From positions 868,001 to 932,000 of the forward strand of contig NZ_NJIX01000002.1 in assembly GCF_002209485.1 (NCBI RefSeq): 64,000 nt of DNA. The letters are read 5' to 3'. Shown piece by piece: positions 7,494 to 14,828 of this stretch (the first letter of the stretch is position 1; the number at the start of each line of letters is the position of its first letter). Below the pieces are notes generated by a model. It was not told the origin of the DNA. It saw nothing but the letters and a program-made list of their open reading frames with translations, and ran no database searches. The position numbers were made by a program, and so were the translations under genes. This stretch comes from Achromobacter sp. HZ34. Lineage in GTDB: Bacteria > Pseudomonadota > Gammaproteobacteria > Burkholderiales > Burkholderiaceae_B.

Positions 7494-8410
7494 GCAATTC
7501 CCCTGAAGATGACAATGTTCATCCCGCCGCCAACGGCCAGCGCGACGAAGGCGATCGCCGTGGATATGCTGGCGACCGGCGCGGCAAACACGGTCTTGCT
7601 GCCTACGCTGGCGACCGCCGCAAGAAAGATGATTTTCATGCGCACACTGGCGGCGGGGTCGACGATGACCATCTCCATGCCTACGTTGACGACCGGCTCG
7701 ACGACGAGGCGCGCGAGGCCATCGACGAACATTTCGCGCGGCATCCGGACCAGGCCGCGCGGGCGCGGGCCTGGGCACAGGACGCGGGCGCGTTGCGGGA
7801 GGAACTGGATGACCTGCCCCTGCCGGCCTTCAATCCCGCCCTGGACCCGGCTGCCATCCGCGCCGGCCAAGCCGCGCGCTTGCGAAGCCGGTGGGCCATC
7901 GCGGCGTCACTGGTGCTATGCCTGGGACTGGGAACGGTGGGCGGCTGGCAGGCGCGCGACTGGCAAGGCACGGGCACGTCCTTGCGCACCTTGCCAATGA
8001 GCGACGCCATCGCGGCCTACAAGCTGATGGTGGTCGATCGCAGTGCCCCGGTCGACTTCGATGGGCCGAGCGTGGGTGACATGCAGGCCTGGCTGGTGCG
8101 CAATGTGGGCGCGTCCGCCAAGCTGCCGGACTTGAGCGCGGCGGGGTTCCAGCCACGGGGCGGACGCCTGTTCGCCACCGAAGGAGGCGCCGCGGCCATG
8201 GTCCTGTACCAGGACGCCGCGGGACATACGCTCAGTTTCTATGTACGTCCGCCGGAATCGCCGCAGCGGCTGCTGCCGGCGGGCCAGCGTGCCGATGGCG
8301 GACTGGTTGCGCGCTACGGCACGCGGCAGGGCCTGCTGTTCGCGGTGGTCGGCCCGCAGGCCAGCCTGGGCGAAACGGCGGTATCGCGCGCGCTGGACGA
8401 ACAGACCTGA
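7490..8410 (+). CDS. Transmembrane anti-sigma factor
   Basis: A 306-residue protein whose ATG lies inside the sigma stop (ATGA). Residues ~65-110, with HLHAYVDDRLDDEAREAIDE and HPDQAARARAWAQD, resemble the N-terminal binding domain of RsiW-type anti-sigma factors. A single hydrophobic helix, WAIAASLVLCLGLGTVGGW (about 132-150), crosses the membrane, and about 150 residues face the periplasm, where a redox or peroxide signal could be sensed. The first ~60 residues are unusual: Asp/Arg/His-rich with AYAGDRR-like repeats that echo the downstream AYVDDR. No CXXC zinc motif is seen. Confidence 0.8.
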   Translation: MSNSPEDDNVHPAANGQRDEGDRRGYAGDRRGKHGLAAYAGDRRKKDDFHAHTGGGVDDDHLHAYVDDRLDDEAREAIDEHFARHPDQAARARAWAQDAGALREELDDLPLPAFNPALDPAAIRAGQAARLRSRWAIAASLVLCLGLGTVGGWQARDWQGTGTSLRTLPMSDAIAAYKLMVVDRSAPVDFDGPSVGDMQAWLVRNVGASAKLPDLSAAGFQPRGGRLFATEGGAAAMVLYQDAAGHTLSFYVRPPESPQRLLPAGQRADGGLVARYGTRQGLLFAVVGPQASLGETAVSRALDEQT

Positions 8411-8559
8411 CACCTGGTTCCATCGCGCTGCGCACTCGGCGCCGGCCAGCCGCCTCTGGCCGCAATCGCTGCGCCGGCCTGCGGCGCCCGTGCCGCGCCC
8501 CAGCCGCGCCCGGCCTGCCGCAAGACACGGCAGTCCGCACGCAGCAGCACGTAAAAAAA

Positions 8560-8604
8560 GGCCGTCGTGTGGGTTGATTTGCAAGATCAGCCCACACGAC
8601 GGCC
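8560..8604. terminator. Bidirectional intrinsic terminator
   Basis: A long stem, GGCCGTCGTGTGGG (8560-8573) with CCCACACGACGGCC (8591-8604), extends inward through a T-G wobble and four more pairs to a 7-base loop. An A-run precedes it on the plus strand, which is a T-run for the convergent DUF2325 gene; the plus-strand tail is weaker. Confidence 0.85.
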
Positions 8605-8637
8605 CTTCAATTATCCAGCTACTGCCGAACGCCGCCG

Positions 8638-8970
8638 TTAATGCACCTTCCCGGCGTTATTGGGATTGTTCGGACACAAGCCGCATTGGCTGAGCGCCTG
8701 TTGCATGCTGCATACCGAACGGCGGCAAGCCACCACCTTGATGCCGGCGCGCTGAGCCGAATGGCGGAACGTCTTCATGACGTTATGGCCAAGGAAATCG
8801 GTCAGCAGAATCACCAACTGCGTGCCCGTGGGCAACGCCAGACCGCGTTTCTGATGCGAAGGATCACGGCCACTGATGTGGTGCGTGATCGAAATATTGT
8901 GTCCCTTCAGCAAGTCCGGAATATTGCCTAGCCGGTCCGCCCCCACCACCACTGCGCTTAGTCCCGCCAT
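8638..8970 (-). CDS. DUF2325 domain protein
   Basis: A 110-residue protein filling one DUF2325 domain. AVVVGADRLGNIPDLLKGH is a Rossmann-like opening, ISGRDPSHQKR follows, and QLVILLTDFLGHNVM precedes a C-terminal cysteine set CRRSVCSMQQAL and CGLCPN. The biochemical role of DUF2325 is unknown. The five clustered cysteines and a candidate Fur box upstream hint at metal or redox handling, which is inference. Start ATG 8970 has GAGGG seven bases upstream. It is a single-gene unit ending at a strong terminator. Confidence 0.8.
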   Translation of the reverse strand: MAGLSAVVVGADRLGNIPDLLKGHNISITHHISGRDPSHQKRGLALPTGTQLVILLTDFLGHNVMKTFRHSAQRAGIKVVACRRSVCSMQQALSQCGLCPNNPNNAGKVH

Positions 8971-9007
8971 GAGAATTCCCTCGTTGCGTCGTTGAAGTGG
9001 AATTAAT

Positions 9008-9026
9008 GATAATGATTCTTGTTTGT
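9008..9026. promoter_or_regulatory. Possible Fur box upstream of the DUF2325 gene
   Basis: The plus strand reads GATAATGATTCTTGTTTGT. The first ten bases match the Fur consensus half exactly, and about 13 of 19 positions match overall. It sits about 40 bases upstream of ATG 8970, where it would overlap the promoter. Only one half is strong, so the call is tentative. Confidence 0.4.
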
Positions 9027-9321
9027 TTGAGCAAGTAAATGAGAAGGCTTCTTATTTATATTTTTTATTGCCGGACGTAAAGACATAGCAGTTTCGATGT
9101 TCCCCCAGCCGAGCCGGGGGACCTGTCCGAAGAGGAAGGTGGGGGCTCCGCCGCCACAGGCCCCCTTCGCAGGACACCGGCTGGACCGGCGACGCCGTCG
9201 GGCCAAAGGTACGGCCGGCCTCGGCGAAGCAAAGCGGGCTCCGCCATTGCTGGGGAGCCCGCTTTGGGTATTCCGCTGCCGGCCGGGCCGGGCGAAATCC
9301 AGGGTTCTGCCGATCGGGAGT
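9027..9321. other. Intergenic region with imperfect hairpins
   Basis: The gene-free gap runs from 8971 to 9321, and this is its remaining part. The first ~70 bases are A+T-rich promoter sequence. At about 9124-9176 an imperfect inverted repeat brings TGTCC opposite GGACA and GGGGGCT opposite AGGCCCCC. A clean hairpin lies at 9231-9265. Short open frames here have no recognisable product. Confidence 0.5.
9231..9265 (-). terminator. Probable terminator of cysB
   Basis: A perfect 12-bp stem, AAAGCGGGCTCC (9231-9242) and GGAGCCCGCTTT (9254-9265), has an 11-base loop. It lies about 60 bases after the cysB stop. The T-run on the minus strand is only three bases, so termination may be partial. Confidence 0.5.
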
Positions 9322-10269
9322 TCAGTCCGCTGTCTGCCCCTGCACCGCCTTCGCCACGACATTGCGCGTCAGGGCCGGCGCCAGCATTTCGATGAACGTG
9401 TAGACATAGTCGCGCAGGAACACGCCCGCCTTCACCCCCACCCGCGTCGTATGGGTGCCGAACAGATGCCCCACGGGCAGGCCGATCAGCCCTGTGTCCC
9501 GCCGCGGATCGTAGGCCACGCCGGCGATGATGCCGATGCCCAGGCCCACATCCACATACGTCTTGATGACGTCGGCGTCGATGGCCTCCAGCACGATGTC
9601 CGGATGGATGCTCTGGCTGGCGAAGACCTCGTCTATCGTCGAACGGCCGGTGAAGGCGCGGTCGTAGGTGACGATGGGATACGCCGCCAGTTGCTCCAGC
9701 GTCAGTCGCTTGGCTTCGCTGGACTTCAGCTCGGCCAGCTCGTGATCGGGCCGCACCACCACGGTGTGCTCCCAGGTGTAGCAGGGCAGCGTCGCCAGGC
9801 CCGGCGTCAAGGCCAGCGACTCCGTGGCGATGGCCAGGTCCGCCTGTTCATGCAGCACCATTTCCGCCAGCTGCGACGGACTGCCTTCAGCCAGGGACAG
9901 ATGCACCTTGGGGAATTGCTTGCGGAAGGCGGGGATCACGCGCGGCAACAGGTAGCGCGCCTGCGTGTGGGTACATGCGATCACCAGGCCGCCCTCATCA
10001 CGGCGGGCGAACTCGTCGCTGACCTTCTTCAGGTTATCGACTTCGCGCATGATGCGGTCGATGACCTGCGAGACGGCCAGGCCGGGCTTGGTCAAGCCCT
10101 TGATGCGCTTGCCATGGCGTTCGAAGATCTTGACGCCCAGTTCGTCCTCGAACTCGATGATGGCCTTGGACACGCCAGGTTGGGACGTATAAAGCATGCG
10201 CGCGGCTTCGGTAAGGTTGAAGTCGCGCCGTATGGTTTCTCTGACGAAACGGAATTGTTGCAGGTTCAT
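9322..10269 (-). CDS. cysB: CysB-family LysR regulator
   Basis: A 315-residue LysR regulator of the CysB/Cbl branch. The winged helix-turn-helix covers residues 1-60, with NLTEAARMLYTSQPGVSKAI as recognition region. CTHTQARYLLP and EGSPSQLAEMV in the effector domain match the sulfate/thiosulfate/N-acetylserine-binding part of CysB. It is expected to activate sulfate-assimilation and sulfonate genes, none of which are in this window. It is divergent from an MFS exporter gene. ATG 10269 follows a TTTAGA-N17-TATAAT promoter at short distance. Confidence 0.88.
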   Translation of the reverse strand: MNLQQFRFVRETIRRDFNLTEAARMLYTSQPGVSKAIIEFEDELGVKIFERHGKRIKGLTKPGLAVSQVIDRIMREVDNLKKVSDEFARRDEGGLVIACTHTQARYLLPRVIPAFRKQFPKVHLSLAEGSPSQLAEMVLHEQADLAIATESLALTPGLATLPCYTWEHTVVVRPDHELAELKSSEAKRLTLEQLAAYPIVTYDRAFTGRSTIDEVFASQSIHPDIVLEAIDADVIKTYVDVGLGIGIIAGVAYDPRRDTGLIGLPVGHLFGTHTTRVGVKAGVFLRDYVYTFIEMLAPALTRNVVAKAVQGQTAD

Positions 10270-10293
10270 GAGGGATCCCTAAGCTGGACCCCA

Positions 10294-10322
10294 ATTATAG
10301 GTAATAAAGAATTAATTCTAAA
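10294..10322 (-). promoter_or_regulatory. Sigma-70 promoter of cysB
   Basis: On the minus strand TTTAGA (10322-10317), 17 bases, then a perfect TATAAT (10299-10294). The expected start is about 20 bases before the cysB ATG. The region is A+T-rich, so autoregulatory CysB sites may overlap it. Confidence 0.55.
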
Positions 10323-10429
10323 TTCCAAATTAGTATAAGCTTAGCTGCGGCCCTGGACTAATGGGGGGCGGAAGGAGTAACTATCAAGATGCGCCAACCC
10401 GGCGCGAGTCCCTCCCACAAAGAAAACCG

Positions 10430-11830
10430 ATGGCCCGAAACAGCGCGCACGCCCCTTTGTTATGGATAGTCGCCTCCGGCTTCTTCATGCAGACGCTGGA
10501 CACCACGATAGTGAACACCGCGCTGCCAGCCATGGCCACGGACCTGGGCGTCACGGCGCTGGCGCTCAAGCCGATCGTCGTCGCCTACATGATCACCATG
10601 GCGATGATCATGCCGGCCTCGGGCTGGCTGGCCGACCGCTACGGCAGCCGCAATGTGTACTTCACCACCATCCTGACTTTTGTCGTGGGCTCCCTGCTAT
10701 GTGCCCTCTCCAGTTCACCAACCCAATTGGTGATGGCGCGCGTGCTGCAAGGCGCGGGGGCATCCATGCTGCTGCCGATCGGGCGCCTGACCGTTCTACG
10801 CACCGTATCGCCCAAGGAGTTCATCTCGGCGCTGGCATTCATGGCAATCGGCGGGCAGATCGGGCCGATATTCGGCCCCGTCCTGGGCGGCGTGTTCGTC
10901 CAGGCGCTCAGCTGGCACTGGATCTTCCTGATCAACGTGCCGGTAGGCCTGGTGGGGATGTGGGCCGTGCGCAAGTACATGCCTGCGCAACGGCTTGAAG
11001 ACACGCCACGCTTCGACTTCATCGGCTGTGTGTTGCTGGCCGCCTGCTTGGTGGCATTCTCGGTGGCGCTGGACGTTCCCACGGCGGATCACCAGGCGGC
11101 CTGGGCCACCGGGTTGATCGTATTGAGCGGGCTGGCGGCGCTGGGCTACTACGCGCATGCACGCCGGCGCGAGTATCCCCTGTTTCCCCTGAGCCTGTTT
11201 CATGAAAGAAACTATACGGTGGGGATTGCCGGCAACCTGGTATGCCGCATCGGCGCGGCGGCGGTGCCTTTCCTCCTGCCCTTGATGATGCAGTTGGGCA
11301 TGGGATATTCGCCGCTGCATTCCGGCCTGATGCTGGTCCCCGTCGCCGCCGCGGGCGCGGTCTCGAAATCCTGGGTGTCGCCCCTGATCATGCGTTTCGG
11401 CTACGAGCGTTTCCTGGTCGCCAATACGCTGTTCGTGGGCTTCTGGATCATCTCCTTCGCGCTGTTCTCGCCCACGTGGCCCTTGTGGTTGCAAATCGTC
11501 CAGCTGGCCGCGTTCGGCCTGGGCAACTCCATGCAGTTTTCCGCGATGAACAGCGTCACGTTGACCTCGCTGAATCCGCAGCAGGCGGGCCCGGGCAACA
11601 GTCTCTTCTCGATGTTCCAGATGGTGGCGATGGGCCTGGGCGTGACCGTCGCTGGCGGATTGGTGACGCTGATCGCCGGCCCCGCGCGCCACCTGGTGCC
11701 GGCCTTCACCTGGTCCTTCGTCTGCGTGGGGCTCATCACGTCGCTGTCGGCATTGGTATGGCTGCGCCTGGACAACCAGCGCCTGGCCCAGGTCGTGAAG
11801 CAGGCACAGCCGGCGTCCAAGGCGGCGTGA
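10430..11830 (+). CDS. mdtD: MdtD-like DHA2 family MFS exporter
   Basis: A 466-residue, 14-helix exporter of the EmrB/QacA (DHA2) type. LDTTIVNTALPAMA in the first helix is the family motif D1. MIMPASGWLADRYGSRNVY covers motif A, and LQGAGASMLLPIGRL lies in helix 4. The pattern resembles E. coli MdtD over its whole length. It probably exports small compounds by proton antiport in the inner membrane; the substrate is unknown. Family alignment favours ATG 10430. An in-frame ATG at 10361 would add 23 unlikely residues and overlaps the GGAAGGAG sequence at 10370-10377. It is divergent from cysB. Confidence 0.82.
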   Translation: MARNSAHAPLLWIVASGFFMQTLDTTIVNTALPAMATDLGVTALALKPIVVAYMITMAMIMPASGWLADRYGSRNVYFTTILTFVVGSLLCALSSSPTQLVMARVLQGAGASMLLPIGRLTVLRTVSPKEFISALAFMAIGGQIGPIFGPVLGGVFVQALSWHWIFLINVPVGLVGMWAVRKYMPAQRLEDTPRFDFIGCVLLAACLVAFSVALDVPTADHQAAWATGLIVLSGLAALGYYAHARRREYPLFPLSLFHERNYTVGIAGNLVCRIGAAAVPFLLPLMMQLGMGYSPLHSGLMLVPVAAAGAVSKSWVSPLIMRFGYERFLVANTLFVGFWIISFALFSPTWPLWLQIVQLAAFGLGNSMQFSAMNSVTLTSLNPQQAGPGNSLFSMFQMVAMGLGVTVAGGLVTLIAGPARHLVPAFTWSFVCVGLITSLSALVWLRLDNQRLAQVVKQAQPASKAA

Positions 11831-11920
11831 GGTCCGCCTGCGCGTGGGCGTCGGTCAATACGCGTCGCTGAATCGCTACCAGGCGCGTTTGCCGGATGCG
11901 CGGATCGTTAAACTGGCGCG

Positions 11921-12655
11921 ATGAGCCCACCCCAAGATCCAGTGCAAGACCGGCTGATGTCCTATTTCCTCAGCGGCGCCGCCATCCGCAGCCGTAGCAT
12001 CAGCGGCATCGTATTGTCCGGCATGGTCGACGCGCCCGCGCCGCCCGTGCGCCTGCTGGCTGATTGGGACCGGGAGATAGCGACAAATCTGGTCCTGGAA
12101 CCAGGGGACGTTGAATCCATGCCGCTGGCACGCGCGCGGGCACGATGGCCGGACTACGGCCGCTGTGTTCAAGCGGCGGACGATTGGACGGGCGCACTAG
12201 GCCTGCCCGGCATCCTCGCCGCCAGCGACGTCGCGTTGATGGCTTGCCGGGGCGCGCGCTACCACCATGACGGCGCGCAATACGGCAGCGCGGCCTTCTG
12301 CAATCTTTTCATGAGCGAAGACAAGGGCCTCGATGTCCTCTTCCCCAATACGGGCCATCGCATCCCCCTGCGCCGGGGCACCGTGCTGATCTTCGACACC
12401 TGCCAACCGCACGGCGTCATCCCGCGCGACAAGAATGATTTCAACGAAACCGATTTCGCCCCCGACCAGGACAAGGTCCAGATCTTCCTGACCTGGGAAC
12501 TTCCCATCGAAAACCCCGCCGTGGCGCGCGCGCTTCAGGTCGCGTTCGACATCGTTGCGCCAACGACCACGCCAGCGCATGAGGAACAAGTCTGCCTCGA
12601 TGGCGAACCGGCTGAGATGTGCCCCGATTCGGGACTGTGGCGCCGGCTGCGTTAG
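11921..12655 (+). CDS. Hypothetical protein, possible 2OG-Fe(II) oxygenase-like fold
   Basis: A 244-residue protein that is not recognised with confidence. RYHHDGAQYGSAAFCNLFM (about residues 114-132) offers an HxD-type metal pair, His115 and Asp117. HRIPLRRGTVLIFDTCQPHGV (145-165) ends with a distal His164 after a strand pair. This order resembles the double-stranded beta-helix of 2-oxoglutarate/Fe(II) oxygenases. The usual 2OG-binding arginine about ten residues later is not obvious, so the assignment is weak. No signal peptide or membrane segment is seen. It stands alone between an exporter gene and a convergent LysR gene. Confidence 0.6.
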   Translation: MSPPQDPVQDRLMSYFLSGAAIRSRSISGIVLSGMVDAPAPPVRLLADWDREIATNLVLEPGDVESMPLARARARWPDYGRCVQAADDWTGALGLPGILAASDVALMACRGARYHHDGAQYGSAAFCNLFMSEDKGLDVLFPNTGHRIPLRRGTVLIFDTCQPHGVIPRDKNDFNETDFAPDQDKVQIFLTWELPIENPAVARALQVAFDIVAPTTTPAHEEQVCLDGEPAEMCPDSGLWRRLR

Positions 12656-12756
12656 CTCAGTCCAGCCAATTTTCGAGCGCCAGGCCGCGGGTATGCTTGA
12701 ATTCCCGGAGGTTATCCGTCGGTCGTGACATCGAGGTCCGGCCTGGAGCCTGCCTG

Positions 12757-13647
12757 TCATTCCTCGACGAACAACGCCTGGTTTTCCTCGAAGAGTTGCA
12801 CCACTGCGTCCACGACCGTGCGCACAGCGATGTTCTTGCGGTCGAGGCGGCGGGTCAGGAGCCAGATTTCGCGCGACGGCGGGGTGGCCGGCATGGGGCA
12901 ATGGCGTAACGCTGGGTCCTGGCGGCCGATGTAATGCGGCAACAGCGCCAGGCCGATGCCGCTGCGGGCGGCGAGGGCCTGCCCTACCTGGTTGTTGGCG
13001 CGGAAAGCGATGCGCGACTGCGGGTGCTGGCGCGCCAGCCATGCGGCCTCTGGTAGATCGACATTGATCTCATCGAAACCGACGAAAACCGGCTCCCCAC
13101 CCTGCTCGATGCGGCGGCACAGTTCAGGCGTTCCATAAAACCCATAGGCCATGCTGCCCAAGGGCTTGGCGATCACATCGCCATCCGTCGGCCGCCCCAG
13201 CCGGATAGCGATGTCAGCCACATGGCGGTCCAGGCTGATCGCCCGCACATCGGCAGCCAGGTCGATATCCAGGCCGGGAAAACGCCCCGCGACCACCGCC
13301 AGCCGCTCTATCAGAAAACCCAGGGCCAAACCCGGTGGCGCATTGACCCGCACCAGCCCGCGCGGCGTACCGTCCTGGCCGCCCCGCCCCAGGGTCTGCA
13401 CGGCGCTTTCCATATCGCCGGCCGCCGCCAGCATGCGCTGGCCAGCCGCCGTCAGCGTGTAGCCCGAAGGACGCCGCTCCACCAGTTTTTCCCCAAACGT
13501 CGCCTCCAGGGACCGCAGCCGCCGCGCGATGGTCGCGTGATTGACCGCCAGCAGCCGCGCCGCCGCCGAAAGACTGCCATGACGCCCCAGCGCCAGGAAG
13601 ACGCGGATGTCCTGCCAATCCAGCTCTGTGCGTTTTTTCTCAGTCAT
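12757..13647 (-). CDS. LysR-family transcriptional regulator
   Basis: A 296-residue LysR regulator. The DNA-binding domain is at residues 8-67, with SLSAAARLLAVNHATIARRL as helix-turn-helix. The effector domain contains VRVNAPPGLALGFL and a C-terminal part that begins after GIGLALLPHYIG. The start at 13647 is 105 bases from a divergent SDR gene, which with the following tautomerase gene is its most likely target. The start codon lies at once after TATCATTTATCA on the minus strand, in promoter-like A+T-rich DNA. The effector cannot be inferred. Confidence 0.85.
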   Translation of the reverse strand: MTEKKRTELDWQDIRVFLALGRHGSLSAAARLLAVNHATIARRLRSLEATFGEKLVERRPSGYTLTAAGQRMLAAAGDMESAVQTLGRGGQDGTPRGLVRVNAPPGLALGFLIERLAVVAGRFPGLDIDLAADVRAISLDRHVADIAIRLGRPTDGDVIAKPLGSMAYGFYGTPELCRRIEQGGEPVFVGFDEINVDLPEAAWLARQHPQSRIAFRANNQVGQALAARSGIGLALLPHYIGRQDPALRHCPMPATPPSREIWLLTRRLDRKNIAVRTVVDAVVQLFEENQALFVEE

Positions 13648-13752
13648 TGATAAATGATAGCGAATTCCGCACAGCGTCGCACCCGCCTATCTTGTCATCT
13701 CCCAACCAGTCCAGCCGGATACGACTCGCCGGCCCCGCTCAAGGAGCACACC

Positions 13753-14466
13753 ATGAACACCACCACCAAAGTCGCCGTCGTTACCGGCGCCTCGCAAGGC
13801 CTCGGCGCCGGCATCGTGCAGGCCTATCGCGAACTCGGCTACGCCGTGGTCGCCAATTCCCGCAGCATCGTCCCGTCCAGCGATGACAAGCTGGTCACGG
13901 TCGCCGGTGACATCGGCGACCGCGCCACCGCCCGCAAGATCGTCGACACCGCCATCGAACGCTTCGGCCGCATCGACACGCTGGTCAACAACGCGGGCAT
14001 CTTCATCAGCAAGCCCTTCACCGACTACACGGTCGAGGACTACACCCAGGCCCTGCACGTAAACCTGGACGGCTTCTTCCACATCACCCAGGCCGTGCTG
14101 CCCCACATGCTGCGGCAGGAAAGCGGCCATATCGTGCAAATCACCACGACGCTGGTCAACCAGGCCATCGCCGGCGTGTCCGCGGGCCTGGCCTCGCTGA
14201 CCAAGGGCGGACTGGACGCCGCCACCCGCGGCCTGGCAATCGAATACGCCAAGCAAGGCATACGCGTGAACGCCGTCGCACCCGGCATCATCAAGACGCC
14301 CATGCACGCGCCGCGGACGCATGATTTCCTGGCCCAACTGCATCCCATGGGCCGCATGGGCGAGATCGGGGACATCGTCGAAGCGGTGCTGTATCTTGAA
14401 CGCGCCGGCTTCGTCACTGGCGAAACGTTGAACGTCGACGGCGGCCAGCACGCCGGCCGCTGGTAA
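13753..14466 (+). CDS. SDR-family protein lacking the catalytic tyrosine
   Basis: A 237-residue short-chain dehydrogenase/reductase fold. VVTGASQGLGAGI (residues 9-21) is the dinucleotide-binding TGxxxGxG, and LVNNAGIF (77-84) is the NNAG motif. At the active site Lys151 is present in SLTKGGLDAATRG, but the position four residues before it, normally Tyr, is Ala147. The expected serine region reads ITTTLVNQ. Classical YxxxK chemistry is therefore missing. Similar sequences with ASLTKGG are remembered from other proteobacteria, so this may be a natural subfamily. AAGGAG lies seven bases before ATG 13753. It is followed closely by a tautomerase gene. Confidence 0.85.
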   Translation: MNTTTKVAVVTGASQGLGAGIVQAYRELGYAVVANSRSIVPSSDDKLVTVAGDIGDRATARKIVDTAIERFGRIDTLVNNAGIFISKPFTDYTVEDYTQALHVNLDGFFHITQAVLPHMLRQESGHIVQITTTLVNQAIAGVSAGLASLTKGGLDAATRGLAIEYAKQGIRVNAVAPGIIKTPMHAPRTHDFLAQLHPMGRMGEIGDIVEAVLYLERAGFVTGETLNVDGGQHAGRW

Positions 14467-14497
14467 TCAAGCATCCCTGACCATCCAGGAGTCCGCC

Positions 14498-14722
14498 ATG
14501 CCCTACGTCAACATCAAGGTCACCCGCGAAGGCACCGCGCCCGGCGCCACCGCCACCACCGCGCAGCAAAAGAAAGCCCTCATCAAAGGCGTCAGCGACC
14601 TGCTCTTCGAAGTCCTGGGCAAGCCGCAAGCCTCGACCTTCGTCGTCATCGATGAAGTGGAGATGGAAAACTGGGGCGTAGGCGGTGTCACCGTGCCAGA
14701 GTATCGAAAGCAGCAGGAATAG
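14498..14722 (+). CDS. 4-oxalocrotonate tautomerase-like protein
   Basis: A 74-residue tautomerase-superfamily subunit. After removal of the initiator Met the protein starts PYVNIKVTREG, so Pro1 would be the catalytic base. Residues KKALIKGVSDLLFEVLGKP form the helix, and the chain ends in WGVGGVTVPEYR. Family members are small oligomeric enzymes that move double bonds in keto/enol acids, or dehalogenate. CAGGAG lies before ATG 14498. The gene lies 31 bases after the SDR gene, probably in one operon under the divergent LysR regulator. The substrate is unknown. Confidence 0.88.
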   Translation: MPYVNIKVTREGTAPGATATTAQQKKALIKGVSDLLFEVLGKPQASTFVVIDEVEMENWGVGGVTVPEYRKQQE

Positions 14723-14758
14723 CCCTGCGCGCTGCAAAGATCTGGCAATCGCGGGCGC

Positions 14759-14784
14759 GGCGGAACTGGCTTTGCCAGTCCGCC
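14759..14784. terminator. Hairpin between convergent genes
   Basis: GGCGGAACTGGC and GCCAGTCCGCC pair around a TTT loop with one bulged A. It lies between the tautomerase gene and the convergent mmsA. No T-run follows, so it is a possible factor-dependent or weak terminator. Confidence 0.4.
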
Positions 14785-14828
14785 AGTGCCGCCTCCCCGA
14801 GGGCCACGCGCAGCGTGGTACGAAGAGC

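Noticed and set aside
10361-10429. ATG 10361 as start of the MdtD-like exporter
   Set aside because: It would use sequence containing the GGAAGGAG motif as coding DNA and adds a 23-residue polar extension not expected in the family.
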